A stretch of 42,666 bases of DNA. Origin: HyVt-337 sp964428895 (GTDB taxonomy: Bacteria > Planctomycetota > Phycisphaerae > SM23-33). Shown one piece after another: positions 8,030 through 16,213 of the stretch. Under the pieces are notes generated by a model. It made no database searches. It had not been told where the DNA came from and was given only the letters and a program-made list of their open reading frames with translations. The position numbers were made by a program, and so were the translations under genes. The stretch lies in assembly GCA_964428895.1 (NCBI GenBank), contig CAYRZU010000022.1:1-42666 (forward strand), given 5' to 3'. The stretch's first letter is position 1, and every line of letters begins with the position of its first letter.

Positions 8030-8926
8030 TCACGGCGAGTTCATCTCGATCGCTTCGGGCGTGAACCTCTCGTCGGTCAGGTCCATGTTGAACTGAATGT
8101 CCTGGAACAGATAGGTGCAGAACCGTTCGCCCTGCCAGTCGAAGCCTTCCACGCAGATCGGAACGAGGTATTCCAGGTCGATGTAGATTACGGTCAGCGC
8201 GGCCGGGTAGTCGTCCTTGGCGGGTAGCTCACGCTTCAGAACGATGGTTTCGCGATCGGCGACCTTCGCGTAGCCTCCGAAACTGGTCGTCAAGTCGCCG
8301 GCTTCGTGGGCTTGGCGGTAGACCTCCAGCAGGTTTTCCAGCGATCGCTCGAAGCCGAACGTGTTGATCGGCCGAAGCGTGTTCTTCATCACCTCGGGGT
8401 CGGTGGGCTTGCGCCGGACCACGCCGCCGGTCAGCAACTGCAAGAAGCCGCTGGTCGGCCGAACGAGCATCTCGTTGTTCCACTGGCCTTCGATGTACAG
8501 GGCGCGGTCGCCCATGGGCATGGTCAGGGGCTCGCCGTTCTCGGTGTTGCGCCACATCATGGAGACGCTGTACGGCTCGGCCCGGAAGGCTACGTCGACG
8601 ATCTGCCGCGGGGTGGTGTGGTTGTTGATGCGTTCCTGCTTGATGAAGGTGCAGGTATAGTCGCCGTAGCTGCCGCGGAAGTTCTCGAGGCACATCTCCA
8701 GCAGCCCGATGTGATCGGTCTGGGCCAGCAACTCGACCTCGTTGACCTGTTCTTCGGGGACTTCCGCAGCGACGGCCTTGCCCATGACGACCACGGCGCG
8801 GTTCTTCGCGACCGGGCCGGCAGTGGTCTCTTGGGGCGTATAAAGAACGGCCAAGATGCCAACCAACAACAGGCCCGCCACAACGGACAGGCGACCCGAG
8901 TTGGTTCTCACTAGCCACTTCAGCAT
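8030..8926 (-). CDS. DUF1571 family envelope protein
   Basis: A 298-residue protein with an N-terminal membrane segment (about residues 12-30, VVAGLLLVGILAVL) and a DUF1571-type domain opening with DYTCTFIKQERI. The family is frequent in Planctomycetota and resembles LolA/LolB-like lipid-binding folds, but no biochemical role is established to my knowledge. I start at 8926, where AGAGGA precedes the ATG; the longer frame to 8989 has no ribosome site. The transcript has its own promoter at 9156-9184, a leader of about 220 nt with a stem-loop, and its own terminator, so it is monocistronic. Confidence 0.75.
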   Translation of the reverse strand: MLKWLVRTNSGRLSVVAGLLLVGILAVLYTPQETTAGPVAKNRAVVVMGKAVAAEVPEEQVNEVELLAQTDHIGLLEMCLENFRGSYGDYTCTFIKQERINNHTTPRQIVDVAFRAEPYSVSMMWRNTENGEPLTMPMGDRALYIEGQWNNEMLVRPTSGFLQLLTGGVVRRKPTDPEVMKNTLRPINTFGFERSLENLLEVYRQAHEAGDLTTSFGGYAKVADRETIVLKRELPAKDDYPAALTVIYIDLEYLVPICVEGFDWQGERFCTYLFQDIQFNMDLTDERFTPEAIEMNSP

Positions 8927-8997
8927 ATCAATTCCTCTCCAGCGGTTCCCCGGCGCAAGCCGGTCTGCCGTCGAGTCACTCCTTGACACCGCACGAC

Positions 8998-9042
8998 AAA
9001 GGCCGCCTACATATGAATCGACGTTTCATGTCGATGGCCTTT
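8998..9042 (-). promoter_or_regulatory. Two-tier stem-loop in the DUF1571 leader
   Basis: aaaggcc (8998-9004) pairs with ggccttt (9036-9042) and atcgac (9017-9022) with gtcgat (9030-9035). The 12-nt side bulge lies on one arm only. It sits inside the predicted 220-nt leader. Not recognised as a known riboswitch. Confidence 0.45.
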
Positions 9043-9155
9043 AGGGCGATGCCGACGAGTTTAGGACTCCGTTCTTATGACGGCGCGGAACTCTCTGGGG
9101 TATTCGCCGCGGCCCCAAACATCGGGGATCGGTCCGCGGAAAATTGATTTCGGGA

Positions 9156-9184
9156 ATTATAGGCCTGACCCCGGGGGTGGTCAA
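9156..9184 (-). promoter_or_regulatory. Sigma70-type promoter for the DUF1571 gene
   Basis: On the minus strand: TTGACC (9184-9179), 17-nt spacer, perfect TATAAT (9161-9156). Predicted start near 9149. Confidence 0.7.
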
Positions 9185-9354
9185 GAGAATCCAAGAAACT
9201 TATTGGGCCCAAGTCGGACAAGATGACTTCCGCAACCAATGGCTATGGCATGTGTTATGGAATTAGCCCTCGTAAGCGTCGCTCCCGTGAGTGGTTGCCG
9301 ACGCCGGGCGCCTGGCCCGGCGAAACCGGGCCATTTTGGCCCCACGGACGGGGG

Positions 9355-9383
9355 TTGACGGGGGCCGAGGGCGTCCATATAAA
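9355..9383 (+). promoter_or_regulatory. Sigma70-type promoter for the epimerase gene
   Basis: TTGACG (9355-9360), 17-nt spacer, TATAAA (9378-9383). Predicted start near 9390, 45 nt before the ATG. The roughly 170 bp between this promoter and the divergent one at 9184 hold no visible gene. Confidence 0.7.
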
Positions 9384-9434
9384 GGACCGACTTTCAGGGC
9401 CCCGGCGTTTGGCGGCCCACAGCAAGGAGCCTCC

Positions 9435-10436
9435 ATGAACCTCGTTACCGGCGCAACCGGCCTATTGGGCAGCCATATTGTCGAGCAGCTTTGTGCGGCG
9501 GGGCAGCCCGTTCGCGTCCTGATCCGCCCGACCAGCGACACCAGCTTCCTGGATACGCTCGGGGTGGAGAAGGTCCTGGGCGACGTGACCGACCGCGACA
9601 GCCTGACCGCCGCGATGGACGGGGCCAAGACCGTTTACCACGCGGCCGCCCAAGTGGGCGATTGGGGCAAGTGGGAATGGTTCGTCAATGTCACCATCAA
9701 TGGAACCGTCAACATGCTGGATGCGGCCAAGGCTGCTGGCATCGAGCGGTTCCTGCATGTATCCAGCATCTCCGCTTACGGCCACCCGGACGGGAAGGGG
9801 CTCGTCATCGATGAGTCGGCCCCCCTGGGCGTGGGCCTGCACAAGTGGAGCTACTACAGCCGAGCCAAGGCCGAAGCTGAAAAGCTCGTCTGGGAAGCCC
9901 ACCAGCGCGGCGATGTACCCGTGACGGTGGTCAAGCCGAGTTGGCTCTTCGGCGAGCGCGATCGCGCATCACTGCCGCGCCTGATCCGGGCGCTGCGTGC
10001 GGGCAAGACCAAACTGATCGGTGACGGCAGCAACCGCCTGAACCTCACCTACGCCGGCAACGAGGCCGAGGGCTGCATCCTGGCGGCCACCAACCCCAAC
10101 GCCCTGGGCGAAAGCTACAACCTCTCCTGCGACGGGGAGATCACCCAGGCCGAGTACTTCAACAAGATCGCCGCTGTCGTCGGCGCCAAGCCCGTCAAAC
10201 GGAAGGTGCCTTACAAGATCGTCTACCGAGCGGCGTTCCTGATGGAGCTGTTCGGGCACCTGTTCGGCCGAAAGAAGCCCCCGCTGGTCACGCGCTACTC
10301 GGTGTGGCTGATCGGGCGGCAGTGCTTCTTCAGCCCCGACAAGGCCCGCAAGGAACTGGGTTGGCGGCCGACGGTGGGCTACGACGAGAGCATCGCCCGC
10401 TCCGTCAAGTGGTGCCTCGACAACGGCGTGGTCTGA
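9435..10436 (+). CDS. NAD(P)-dependent epimerase/dehydratase (extended SDR)
   Basis: A 333-residue extended short-chain dehydrogenase/reductase. The N-terminal Rossmann motif TGATGLLGSHIV, the HVSSISAYG strand bearing the catalytic Ser, and the YSRAK (YxxxK) catalytic pair are all visible. The sequence is closest in feel to 3-beta-hydroxysteroid dehydrogenase, dihydroflavonol reductase and hopanoid-associated HpnA-like members, but I cannot choose the substrate. AAGGAG at 9424-9429 fixes the start at 9435; the longer frame to 9291 crosses the predicted promoter. It converges on the regulator gene downstream, with only 5 bp between stops and no terminator seen. Confidence 0.85.
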   Translation: MNLVTGATGLLGSHIVEQLCAAGQPVRVLIRPTSDTSFLDTLGVEKVLGDVTDRDSLTAAMDGAKTVYHAAAQVGDWGKWEWFVNVTINGTVNMLDAAKAAGIERFLHVSSISAYGHPDGKGLVIDESAPLGVGLHKWSYYSRAKAEAEKLVWEAHQRGDVPVTVVKPSWLFGERDRASLPRLIRALRAGKTKLIGDGSNRLNLTYAGNEAEGCILAATNPNALGESYNLSCDGEITQAEYFNKIAAVVGAKPVKRKVPYKIVYRAAFLMELFGHLFGRKKPPLVTRYSVWLIGRQCFFSPDKARKELGWRPTVGYDESIARSVKWCLDNGVV

Positions 10437-10441
10437 TTGGC

Positions 10442-11008
10442 CTAGACCGCCGCGGAGACTTCCGAGAGCAGGTGGTCCATGTCCAGGGGCTTGGGCAGCA
10501 AGGTCCGCGCGCCGCAGCCGACGATTCGCTCCTGATTCTCCGGTGACGGGTAGGCCGTCATGGCGATCACTTCGGTGTGGCGGGTGGCGTCCTGGCCCTT
10601 GATGAGCTTGCAGACCTCAAAGCCGTCCATGCCGGGCATGCGCAGGTCAAGGATCACCAGGTTGGGCTTGATGGTCGCCAGGACCGTTCCGGCCTGGAAG
10701 CCGTCGTGGGCGGTGTGGACCTCGTAGTCGGGGTGGACGGCCTTGATCGACCGCGAGACGAGCTGGGCGATGGCCGGCTCGTCGTCGACGATCAGGACGC
10801 GCACGGTCTTGGGGGCCATGTCCTCCGGGATCGGCATCTTGTGCTTGCGGAGGAAACCCACCAGGTCTTCCGGGTCCACGCGTCGATGGCCGCCGGGCGT
10901 GCGGTGGGCTTTAAGGAGGCCTTGGTCGATCCAATTGGCGACCGAGCCGGGATCGACATGCAGCTTCCGTGCAATGGCGAACGTCGACAGGTTCTTAGCC
11001 AACGTCAT
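10442..11008 (-). CDS. HTH (MerR/excisionase-like)-receiver response regulator
   Basis: A 188-residue regulator with reversed order: the DNA-binding domain comes first (residues 7-55, ending in the wing-like RTPGGHRRVDPEDLV typical of MerR/BldC-type winged helices) and a CheY-like receiver second (69-185). The receiver is complete: Asp75/Asp76, phosphoacceptor Asp121 in LDLRMPGMDG, Thr151 and Lys173. No histidine kinase is adjacent, so the input is unknown. GGAG sits very close to the ATG (1 nt spacing), so the start is less certain than usual. It has a predicted promoter at 11100-11127 with a leader of about 85 nt. Confidence 0.85.
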   Translation of the reverse strand: MTLAKNLSTFAIARKLHVDPGSVANWIDQGLLKAHRTPGGHRRVDPEDLVGFLRKHKMPIPEDMAPKTVRVLIVDDEPAIAQLVSRSIKAVHPDYEVHTAHDGFQAGTVLATIKPNLVILDLRMPGMDGFEVCKLIKGQDATRHTEVIAMTAYPSPENQERIVGCGARTLLPKPLDMDHLLSEVSAAV

Positions 11009-11099
11009 TCTCCTGCAGTGATGCGCTCGGGGTCATCGCAAGCCGTTGCGGCCCGATGGCGCTGTGAACGTGGTCAGAGCATACAGCTTCCGCGACCCC

Positions 11100-11127
11100 A
11101 TTGTCCGCAAAATCACAATAAAGTCAA
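11100..11127 (-). promoter_or_regulatory. Predicted promoter for the HTH-receiver gene
   Basis: Minus strand TTGACT (11127-11122), 16-nt spacer, GACAAT (11105-11100). Confidence 0.4.
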
Positions 11128-11280
11128 CACTCAATTTTAGCCTATTCCGATCTGGCAGAGATAGTTGTAGCAATGCTTTGTGGCAATCAAAGACCTGGCC
11201 GAGTCGATTTCTGGCAAGAATTATCTTGTGAGTTCGGCCCCGCAGGATGTGCCATCCCGCACCTAGACCGATGCGCCCCT

Positions 11281-11309
11281 TGCAGCCGATAGAACGCTGT
11301 GCTATCTTC
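11281..11309 (+). promoter_or_regulatory. Possible promoter for the acetolactate synthase genes
   Basis: TTGCAG (11281-11286), 17-nt spacer, TATCTT (11304-11309); only moderate consensus match. I see no leader-peptide or T-box-like attenuator in the 385 bp between the regulator gene and ilvB. Confidence 0.3.
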
Positions 11310-11393
11310 CGTCCGCCGTTGACGGGGCCAGCGTGGGCGAGACCTAGCCGTTGTCTCCGGGCGCCCGCGTCGGCCCAATGACAAGGACCTGTT

Positions 11394-13133
11394 ATGGCCC
11401 GAAAGAAGTCAACTCCATCTGTCACTCGACGACCCGCCAAGGCCGCCGGCCCCAAACGATTCGTGGGCCTCAGCGGAGCCCAGATGCTGCACGAGTTGCT
11501 CCTCGAGCAGGGGGTGGAAGTGATGTTCGGCTTCCCCGGCGGGGCGGTGCTGCCGATGTTCGATTCCTTCTACGGTACGCCGATCGATTTGGTCATGCCG
11601 CGCCACGAACAAGGCGCCACGCACATGGCCGACGGCTACGCCCGCTCGACCGGTAAGGTCGGCGTGGTGGTGGCCACGTCCGGCCCGGGCGCCACGAACC
11701 TGGTGACGGGCCTGGCTACCGCCAACATGGACAGCGTGCCGATGGTGGCCTTTACCGGGCAGGTCCGCAGCTCCCTGATGGGCAACGACGCCTTCCAGGA
11801 GGCCGACACCCGCGGCATCACGCGCCCGGTCACCAAGTACAACAGCCTCGTCGCCGACGTCAAAGATCTCGGCCGCGTCATTCGCGAAGCGTTCTATATC
11901 GCCCAGACCGGCCGACCCGGCCCGGTGTTGGTCGACATCACCGTCGACGCCGCCGCGGCCATCTTGGGCGAGCCCCCCGACCTGGCCATGTCCCTGCCGG
12001 GCTACTCGCCGGCCGTCAAGATCAACCCCGCCGAAGTCGCCGCCGCGGCCGAGACAATCAACGCCGCCAAGCGACCGGTCATCCTGTCCGGCGGCGGGGC
12101 CATCGGGGCCCAGGCCGTCAAGGAAGTGAATCGCCTGGCCGAAAAGGCCGACGCGCCCGTGACCACCACGTTGCTGGGGCTGGGGAGCATCGACGAACAA
12201 AGCCCGCTGGCGCTGAAAATGCTGGGCATGCACGGGACAGCCACCGCCAACTTCGCCGTGCAAGAGTGCGACTGCCTGATCTCGGTCGGTGCGCGGTTCG
12301 ACGACCGCGTCACCGGCAAGCTGGAGACCTTCGCCCCCAACGCCAAAATCGTCCACATCGACATCGACCCGACCTCCATCGGCAAGAGCGTGCCCGTGGA
12401 CGTCGGCGTCGTTGGCGACGCCAAAGCCGTGCTGGCCAAGCTCCTGCCCCGCATCACCCATAAGCGTCACCGCGCGTGGCGCAAGAAGGTGCGCGACTGG
12501 CAGGCCAGCCACCCCTTGGCCTACGAGACCGACGGTGACATCAAGCCGCAAGAGGTCATTGAGAATCTCGGGGACATGACCGACCACGACGCCATCGTCG
12601 TCACCGGCGTGGGCCAGCACCAGATGTGGGCGGCCCAGCATTACGGGTGGCGCAGGCCGCGGCAGATCATCACCTCCGGCGGATTGGGCACCATGGGCTT
12701 CGGCGTGCCGGCCGCCATCGGCGCCGCCATCGGCAACCCCGGACGAACCGTGGTCGATATCGACGGCGACGGCAGCTTCTGCATGACCATGGTCGAGGTC
12801 CTCACCGCCGTTCGCTACAACGTGCCGGCCAAGTTCATCGTGCTCAACAACGGCTTCCTGGGCATGGTGCGTCAGTGGCAGGAGTTGTTCTACGATCGGC
12901 GCTACTCGTCGGTCCATACCGCCAGCCCCGACTTTGCCCAAGTGGCGGAGGCCTTTGGGGCTCGCGGCATCACCGTCACCGGCCGAAGCGAATTGGCCGA
13001 CGCCTTGAACGAAACACTCACCCACGACGGGCCGGTGGTGCTGGATGTGCACGTCGCCCCGGAAGAAAACGTGTACCCCATGGTCGCGTCGGGCAAGGCC
13101 CTGCATGAAATGAAGCTCGGGAAACTGGCCTAG
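11394..13133 (+). CDS. ilvB: Acetolactate synthase large (catalytic) subunit
   Basis: Condenses two pyruvates, or pyruvate with 2-oxobutyrate, in the first common step of valine, leucine and isoleucine synthesis, using thiamine diphosphate, Mg2+ and FAD. The 579 residues are of normal length. Visible are the catalytic Glu in PRHEQGATHMADGYAR, SGPGATNLVTGLA, the FAD-domain GARFDDRVTGK, and the ThDP-binding GDGSFCMTMVEVLTA through NNGFLGMVRQW. A basic N-terminal extension of about 24 residues (ARKKSTPSVTRRPAKAAG) precedes the fold. It is followed 160 bp later by the regulatory subunit, a normal ilvBN order, with a palindromic repeat in between. Confidence 0.95.
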   Translation: MARKKSTPSVTRRPAKAAGPKRFVGLSGAQMLHELLLEQGVEVMFGFPGGAVLPMFDSFYGTPIDLVMPRHEQGATHMADGYARSTGKVGVVVATSGPGATNLVTGLATANMDSVPMVAFTGQVRSSLMGNDAFQEADTRGITRPVTKYNSLVADVKDLGRVIREAFYIAQTGRPGPVLVDITVDAAAAILGEPPDLAMSLPGYSPAVKINPAEVAAAAETINAAKRPVILSGGGAIGAQAVKEVNRLAEKADAPVTTTLLGLGSIDEQSPLALKMLGMHGTATANFAVQECDCLISVGARFDDRVTGKLETFAPNAKIVHIDIDPTSIGKSVPVDVGVVGDAKAVLAKLLPRITHKRHRAWRKKVRDWQASHPLAYETDGDIKPQEVIENLGDMTDHDAIVVTGVGQHQMWAAQHYGWRRPRQIITSGGLGTMGFGVPAAIGAAIGNPGRTVVDIDGDGSFCMTMVEVLTAVRYNVPAKFIVLNNGFLGMVRQWQELFYDRRYSSVHTASPDFAQVAEAFGARGITVTGRSELADALNETLTHDGPVVLDVHVAPEENVYPMVASGKALHEMKLGKLA

Positions 13134-13155
13134 TGGTTTGTGAGACCTACAGCCT

Positions 13156-13234
13156 GGGTGCCATGGCCACGCTCGCGTGGCCATGTGGGCCATCGAACAG
13201 GAAGCATGCTCACGCAAGCGTGAGCATGGCACCC
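13156..13234. repeat. REP-like palindromic element with three nested stems
   Basis: The outer arms gggtgccat (13156-13164) and atggcaccc (13226-13234) enclose two perfect hairpins: catggccacg/cgtggccatg (13162-13171 with 13176-13185, ctcg loop) and catgctcacgc/gcgtgagcatg (13205-13215 with 13218-13228, 2-nt loop). The outer arm shares its cat/atg bases with the hairpins, so not all pairs can form together. It lies between ilvB and ilvN. Confidence 0.75.
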
Positions 13235-13293
13235 CACGAATCAATTGTTGTAGATCGCCAGGGCTGACCACCCCGGCCCATTGGAGCAGATTG

Positions 13294-13848
13294 ATGAGAC
13301 ACGTCATTAGCGCGTTGGTGAAGAACGAACCCGGTGTGCTCAGCCAGATCTCGGGGATGTTCGCCGCCAGGGGCTACAACATCGACTCCCTCGTGGTCGG
13401 TCGAACCGAAGACGGCACCCTCAGCCGCATGACCATGGTGGTCCTTGGCGACGACCGCGTTCTCGAGCAGGCCGTCAAGCAACTGGCCAAGCTCGTCAGC
13501 GTGGTCGACGTTGGCGACTACAAGGGCTCTCCCTGCGTCGAGCGGGACATGATGCTCGTCCGTGTGTCGGCCACCGAGCCCATGCGCGCCCGCGTGCTGG
13601 ACCTGGTCCACCTGTTCCGAGGCCGCGTGGTCGATATCAGCCACGACAGCCTGGTGGTCGAACTGGTCGGCCCGGAAAGCAAGATCGAAGCCTTTGTGGA
13701 ATTGGCCCGCCCGTACGGCATCGTAGAGCTAGCCCGCACCGGTATCCTCGCCATGCCCCGGGGCCTCCACAAGCCCTGTACCCACACCGCCAAGCGCAAG
13801 CCCAAAGCCAAAGCGAAGAAGAAGACGGCCAAGGCGAAGAAGCGCTGA
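13294..13848 (+). CDS. ilvN: Acetolactate synthase small (regulatory) subunit
   Basis: The regulatory subunit that activates the catalytic one and confers valine feedback inhibition. The 184 residues begin with an ACT domain (MRHVISALVKNEPGVLSQI..GYNIDSLVVGRTED) and continue with the second regulatory domain. I start at 13294, 7 nt after TGGAG; a 39-codon longer frame would run through the palindromic element. After about residue 160 there is an unusual Lys/Ala tail (KRKPKAKAKKKTAKAKKR), absent from typical family members, which end near 160-170. Its partner subunit carries a basic N-terminus. Confidence 0.92.
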   Translation: MRHVISALVKNEPGVLSQISGMFAARGYNIDSLVVGRTEDGTLSRMTMVVLGDDRVLEQAVKQLAKLVSVVDVGDYKGSPCVERDMMLVRVSATEPMRARVLDLVHLFRGRVVDISHDSLVVELVGPESKIEAFVELARPYGIVELARTGILAMPRGLHKPCTHTAKRKPKAKAKKKTAKAKKR

Positions 13849-13899
13849 CCCTTCCGGTTCGGTCTTGGGGCGACGGTTGGGCCAAGTGGGGTATTGCTG

Positions 13900-14139
13900 A
13901 TGACAGATGACGCAACCAAGCTAGGGGCCCCTAGGAATAGGAGCGCGCTTTACAGCGCGATCTTCTCGGTCGTTGTGCTCTTGTTGGCCGGTGGGGCCGC
14001 GCTGGTCTACTCGCTTCCCCTTATCGTCCCGGTGGCACTGGCGGCAGCGGCGATGACTCTGGGGGTCCGCGTGTTGCTGATTCGCCGGGCGGGGCTGGCG
14101 GCGAAGGTGGTTGCCGGCATGGTGTCGGTCCTGGGGTAA
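13900..14139 (+). CDS. Small hypothetical membrane protein
   Basis: 79 residues: a polar N-terminus (MTDDATKLGAPRNRS) and two hydrophobic helices (about 21-40 and 44-62). A TTG two codons upstream is the alternative start; I prefer the ATG, which has a loose AGTGGGG 8 nt before it. The first codons contain a perfect 14-bp palindrome, ctaggggcccctag, at 13921-13934. Not recognised; it follows ilvN by 51 bp and could be cotranscribed. Confidence 0.45.
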   Translation: MTDDATKLGAPRNRSALYSAIFSVVVLLLAGGAALVYSLPLIVPVALAAAAMTLGVRVLLIRRAGLAAKVVAGMVSVLG

Positions 14140-14479
14140 ACCGGGACGGCCACCATTTCACGCTTGGGTGTTTCCCGGAGGCGCCCCAGAAAATGGAAAC
14201 CGTTCCGATTAAGAGCCCAGTCAATTGCCCCGAGTTCGCGCAGTCTTCTGACTTCTGTGAATTTAAGTTTTTCAGGTGTTCCACCGATTGACAGGCAATC
14301 TATAGAGTGCTGGAATTCAGCGTTCGGCAAAGGAGAGATTCAGTTCCCCAAGAGCGGGTCCGGTTTCTCACATCAGTTCTTCTCGTAGGGGCAATCAGCC
14401 CTCGGCGGGCTGGCGCTGCTGAGACGTGGAAGAGAATGAACTGACGAAGCCCGAAAGGCTTCCGAAAAGGAGACCCATC
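14140..14479 (+). promoter_or_regulatory. Leader and promoter region of the RCC1-like PEP-CTERM gene
   Basis: 340 bp without a gene. It holds TTGACA (14288-14293), a 17-nt spacer and TGGAAT (14311-14316), a plausible promoter. Just upstream of the ribosome site AAAAGGAG there is a 6-bp hairpin, gaagcc/ggcttc (14446-14462). The predicted leader is about 155 nt. Confidence 0.4.
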
Positions 14480-15457
14480 ATGGCATTACTTAAAGGAAAG
14501 AGAGTGAGCAGAGCTTTAACGGTGGTGATTGTGATCGGCGTGTGTCTTGGCGGCGTGTCTCTTGTCAATGCTGCTGGGATCCAGTCTTGGGGAAGTGATG
14601 CCGAGGGCTGTGTCAGCGGCACCCCTGGTGGTAATGACTTCGTGGCCATCAGCGGGGGCGCTCACCATAGCTTGGCGCTGCAGTCCGACGGCTCAATTGT
14701 GTCTTGGGGCAATGATGACTACAACCAAGTCGGCCATACGCCAATAGACTTAGGTTTCGAGGCCATTGCTGCCGGCCAGTATCACAACCTCGCCCTTACG
14801 TCGGACGGTTCGATCATCCCTTGGGGAGCTGACGCGGACGGACAGGTCAGCGGCACGCCGATTGACAACGGCTTTGCCGCTGTCGCAGCGGGTCGCTACC
14901 ACAGTTTGGCGCTGAAGTCTGATGGCTCGATCGTGTCTTGGGGCAATAACGACTACGGTCAAGTGACCGGCACGCCTGTTGGCGATGGCTTTGTTGCCAT
15001 CGCTGCTGATAGAAGTCACAGCTTGGCGCTCAAGCCAGATGGGTCGATCGTTGCTTGGGGACGCGACAACAACGGGCAGGTCGGCGGTGCGCCAAGCGAC
15101 ACCGGCTACACGATGATCGCTGCTGGCAGCTGGCACAGCCTGGCCCTGGATACTGATGGTTCGATCATCTCTTGGGGCGAGGACACCGACGGACTAATCA
15201 GTGACACGCCTGATGGGAATGACTTCATAGCCATCGCAGGCGGCAGCCACTGGAGCTTGGCGCTCGAGAGTGATGGGACGCTTGTAGCTTGGGGTAATGA
15301 CTCCTACAGCCAGCTCAGTGACATCCCAGTGGGAAATGAGTTCATAGCTATTGCGGCAGGGGCTAATCACGGCCTGGCGCTGGTCCCCGAACCCGCCTCC
15401 CTGGGCCTGCTATCGCTAGGCGGTCTGGCTGTCCTACGGCGGCGACGGAGCAAGTAG
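14480..15457 (+). CDS. PEP-CTERM protein with RCC1-like beta-propeller repeats
   Basis: A 325-residue exported protein: signal peptide with basic start (residues 1-31, ending SLVNA), about seven repeats of roughly 38 residues following the pattern AAG..HSLALKSDGSIVSWG, which is the RCC1/BNR-type propeller signature, and a PEP-CTERM tag (VPEPASLGL, hydrophobic stretch, RRRRSK). AAAAGGAG 7 nt before the ATG supports this start over one 18 codons upstream. It is a likely substrate of the exosortase at 21.5 kb. The propeller could bind a protein or a glycan; nothing in the sequence decides which. Confidence 0.88.
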   Translation: MALLKGKRVSRALTVVIVIGVCLGGVSLVNAAGIQSWGSDAEGCVSGTPGGNDFVAISGGAHHSLALQSDGSIVSWGNDDYNQVGHTPIDLGFEAIAAGQYHNLALTSDGSIIPWGADADGQVSGTPIDNGFAAVAAGRYHSLALKSDGSIVSWGNNDYGQVTGTPVGDGFVAIAADRSHSLALKPDGSIVAWGRDNNGQVGGAPSDTGYTMIAAGSWHSLALDTDGSIISWGEDTDGLISDTPDGNDFIAIAGGSHWSLALESDGTLVAWGNDSYSQLSDIPVGNEFIAIAAGANHGLALVPEPASLGLLSLGGLAVLRRRRSK

Positions 15458-15526
15458 GGACAGAACAGATCGGGCGTCCTTTCTCCTGACCGGCCGCATT
15501 TAGCCTACAGAGATGGGAAGAAGCCA

Positions 15527-16213
15527 ATGGTATGGGGTAGTGAACATTCTCGCCATGCTTCTGGCAGAACTGGCCGAGGGCCGTCAGGATCAACATTCCT
15601 CATTGGCGTTGGCCTACTCGTATTGTTCTTCTTGCCCTGGCTGGAGCTCTCCTGTGAGAGCGAGGACGAACTCGTGGTATGGGGCAGGGCGACTGGCTGG
15701 CAGATCGCCTGTGGTAGGATAACGGACTGCAAGGACAGCCCATCCAAAGAGGCGAAGGAGCCGGCCCCTGAGTTTGAGTCTTTTCCTAGAAGACGGCCGT
15801 GGGTCCATTTGGGGCTCATCGTGCCGGCGTTCTTGATCGTCCTGTCGATTGGAGGACTGATCGGCGTTGTGCCGGGGCGCAGCTTTCTCATAGCCATTTC
15901 TGTCGCTTCCGTCCTGGGGCTTGTGGCTGTGCGGGCCATCCTCACTATTGACTACACTGATGATGCCGCGCGGTCAGGTGACCGGGAAAGCCCATCCACA
16001 AGAACGAGCAAATCAACTGCACAAGGACGTGGTGACATCCAGATTGCTGGCGGCCAGGAACGTGAAGACGGATTCGTAACTCGAGTGATGTTTCCAGTCT
16101 GGTTCTCACTATGCCTTTATGGTCTCCTCTTCATCGCGGGTGTGGGGTGGCTTGCGGCGCTAACCTGGCGAGAAAGAGGAAGGACGCGCGGAAAGTCTCC
16201 GCTTCTCGAGTAG
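15527..16213 (+). CDS. Hypothetical membrane protein, three predicted helices
   Basis: 228 residues. The hydrophobic segments are at about 23-40 (FLIGVGLLVLFFLPWLEL), 94-135 (probably two helices) and 190-212. They are separated by a Cys-containing loop (ELSCESEDELVVWGRATGW) after the first helix and a polar Ser/Thr/Gly region before the last. The N-terminal 20 residues are polar and may be over-extended, but no better start is visible; AGAAG lies shortly upstream. It follows the RCC1-like gene by 69 bp on the same strand. Not recognised. Confidence 0.5.
   Translation: MVWGSEHSRHASGRTGRGPSGSTFLIGVGLLVLFFLPWLELSCESEDELVVWGRATGWQIACGRITDCKDSPSKEAKEPAPEFESFPRRRPWVHLGLIVPAFLIVLSIGGLIGVVPGRSFLIAISVASVLGLVAVRAILTIDYTDDAARSGDRESPSTRTSKSTAQGRGDIQIAGGQEREDGFVTRVMFPVWFSLCLYGLLFIAGVGWLAALTWRERGRTRGKSPLLE

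Noticed and set aside
11409..13307. 632-codon open frame antisense to ilvB
   Set aside because: High-GC shadow frame: low-complexity His/Gly/Asp/Val composition, no domain pattern, while the plus strand is unmistakable ilvB. The same reasoning removes the long antisense frames at 319-1230, 23814-25805 and 27764-29479.
14441..14467. ctgacga, a hairpin and cgaaaa upstream of the RCC1-like gene resemble a hammerhead ribozyme core
   Set aside because: The spacing between the hairpin and GAAA is wrong (extra tcc), and no flanking stems I and III with a cleavage NUH can be drawn. The match is probably chance around the ribosome site.
14140..14479. Looked for a sigma54 (GG-N10-GC) promoter before the PEP-CTERM genes, as in PrsK/PrsR-controlled systems
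   Set aside because: No convincing -24/-12 pair was seen before 1299, 2478, 3875 or 14480; TTGxxx/TATAAT-like elements fit better.
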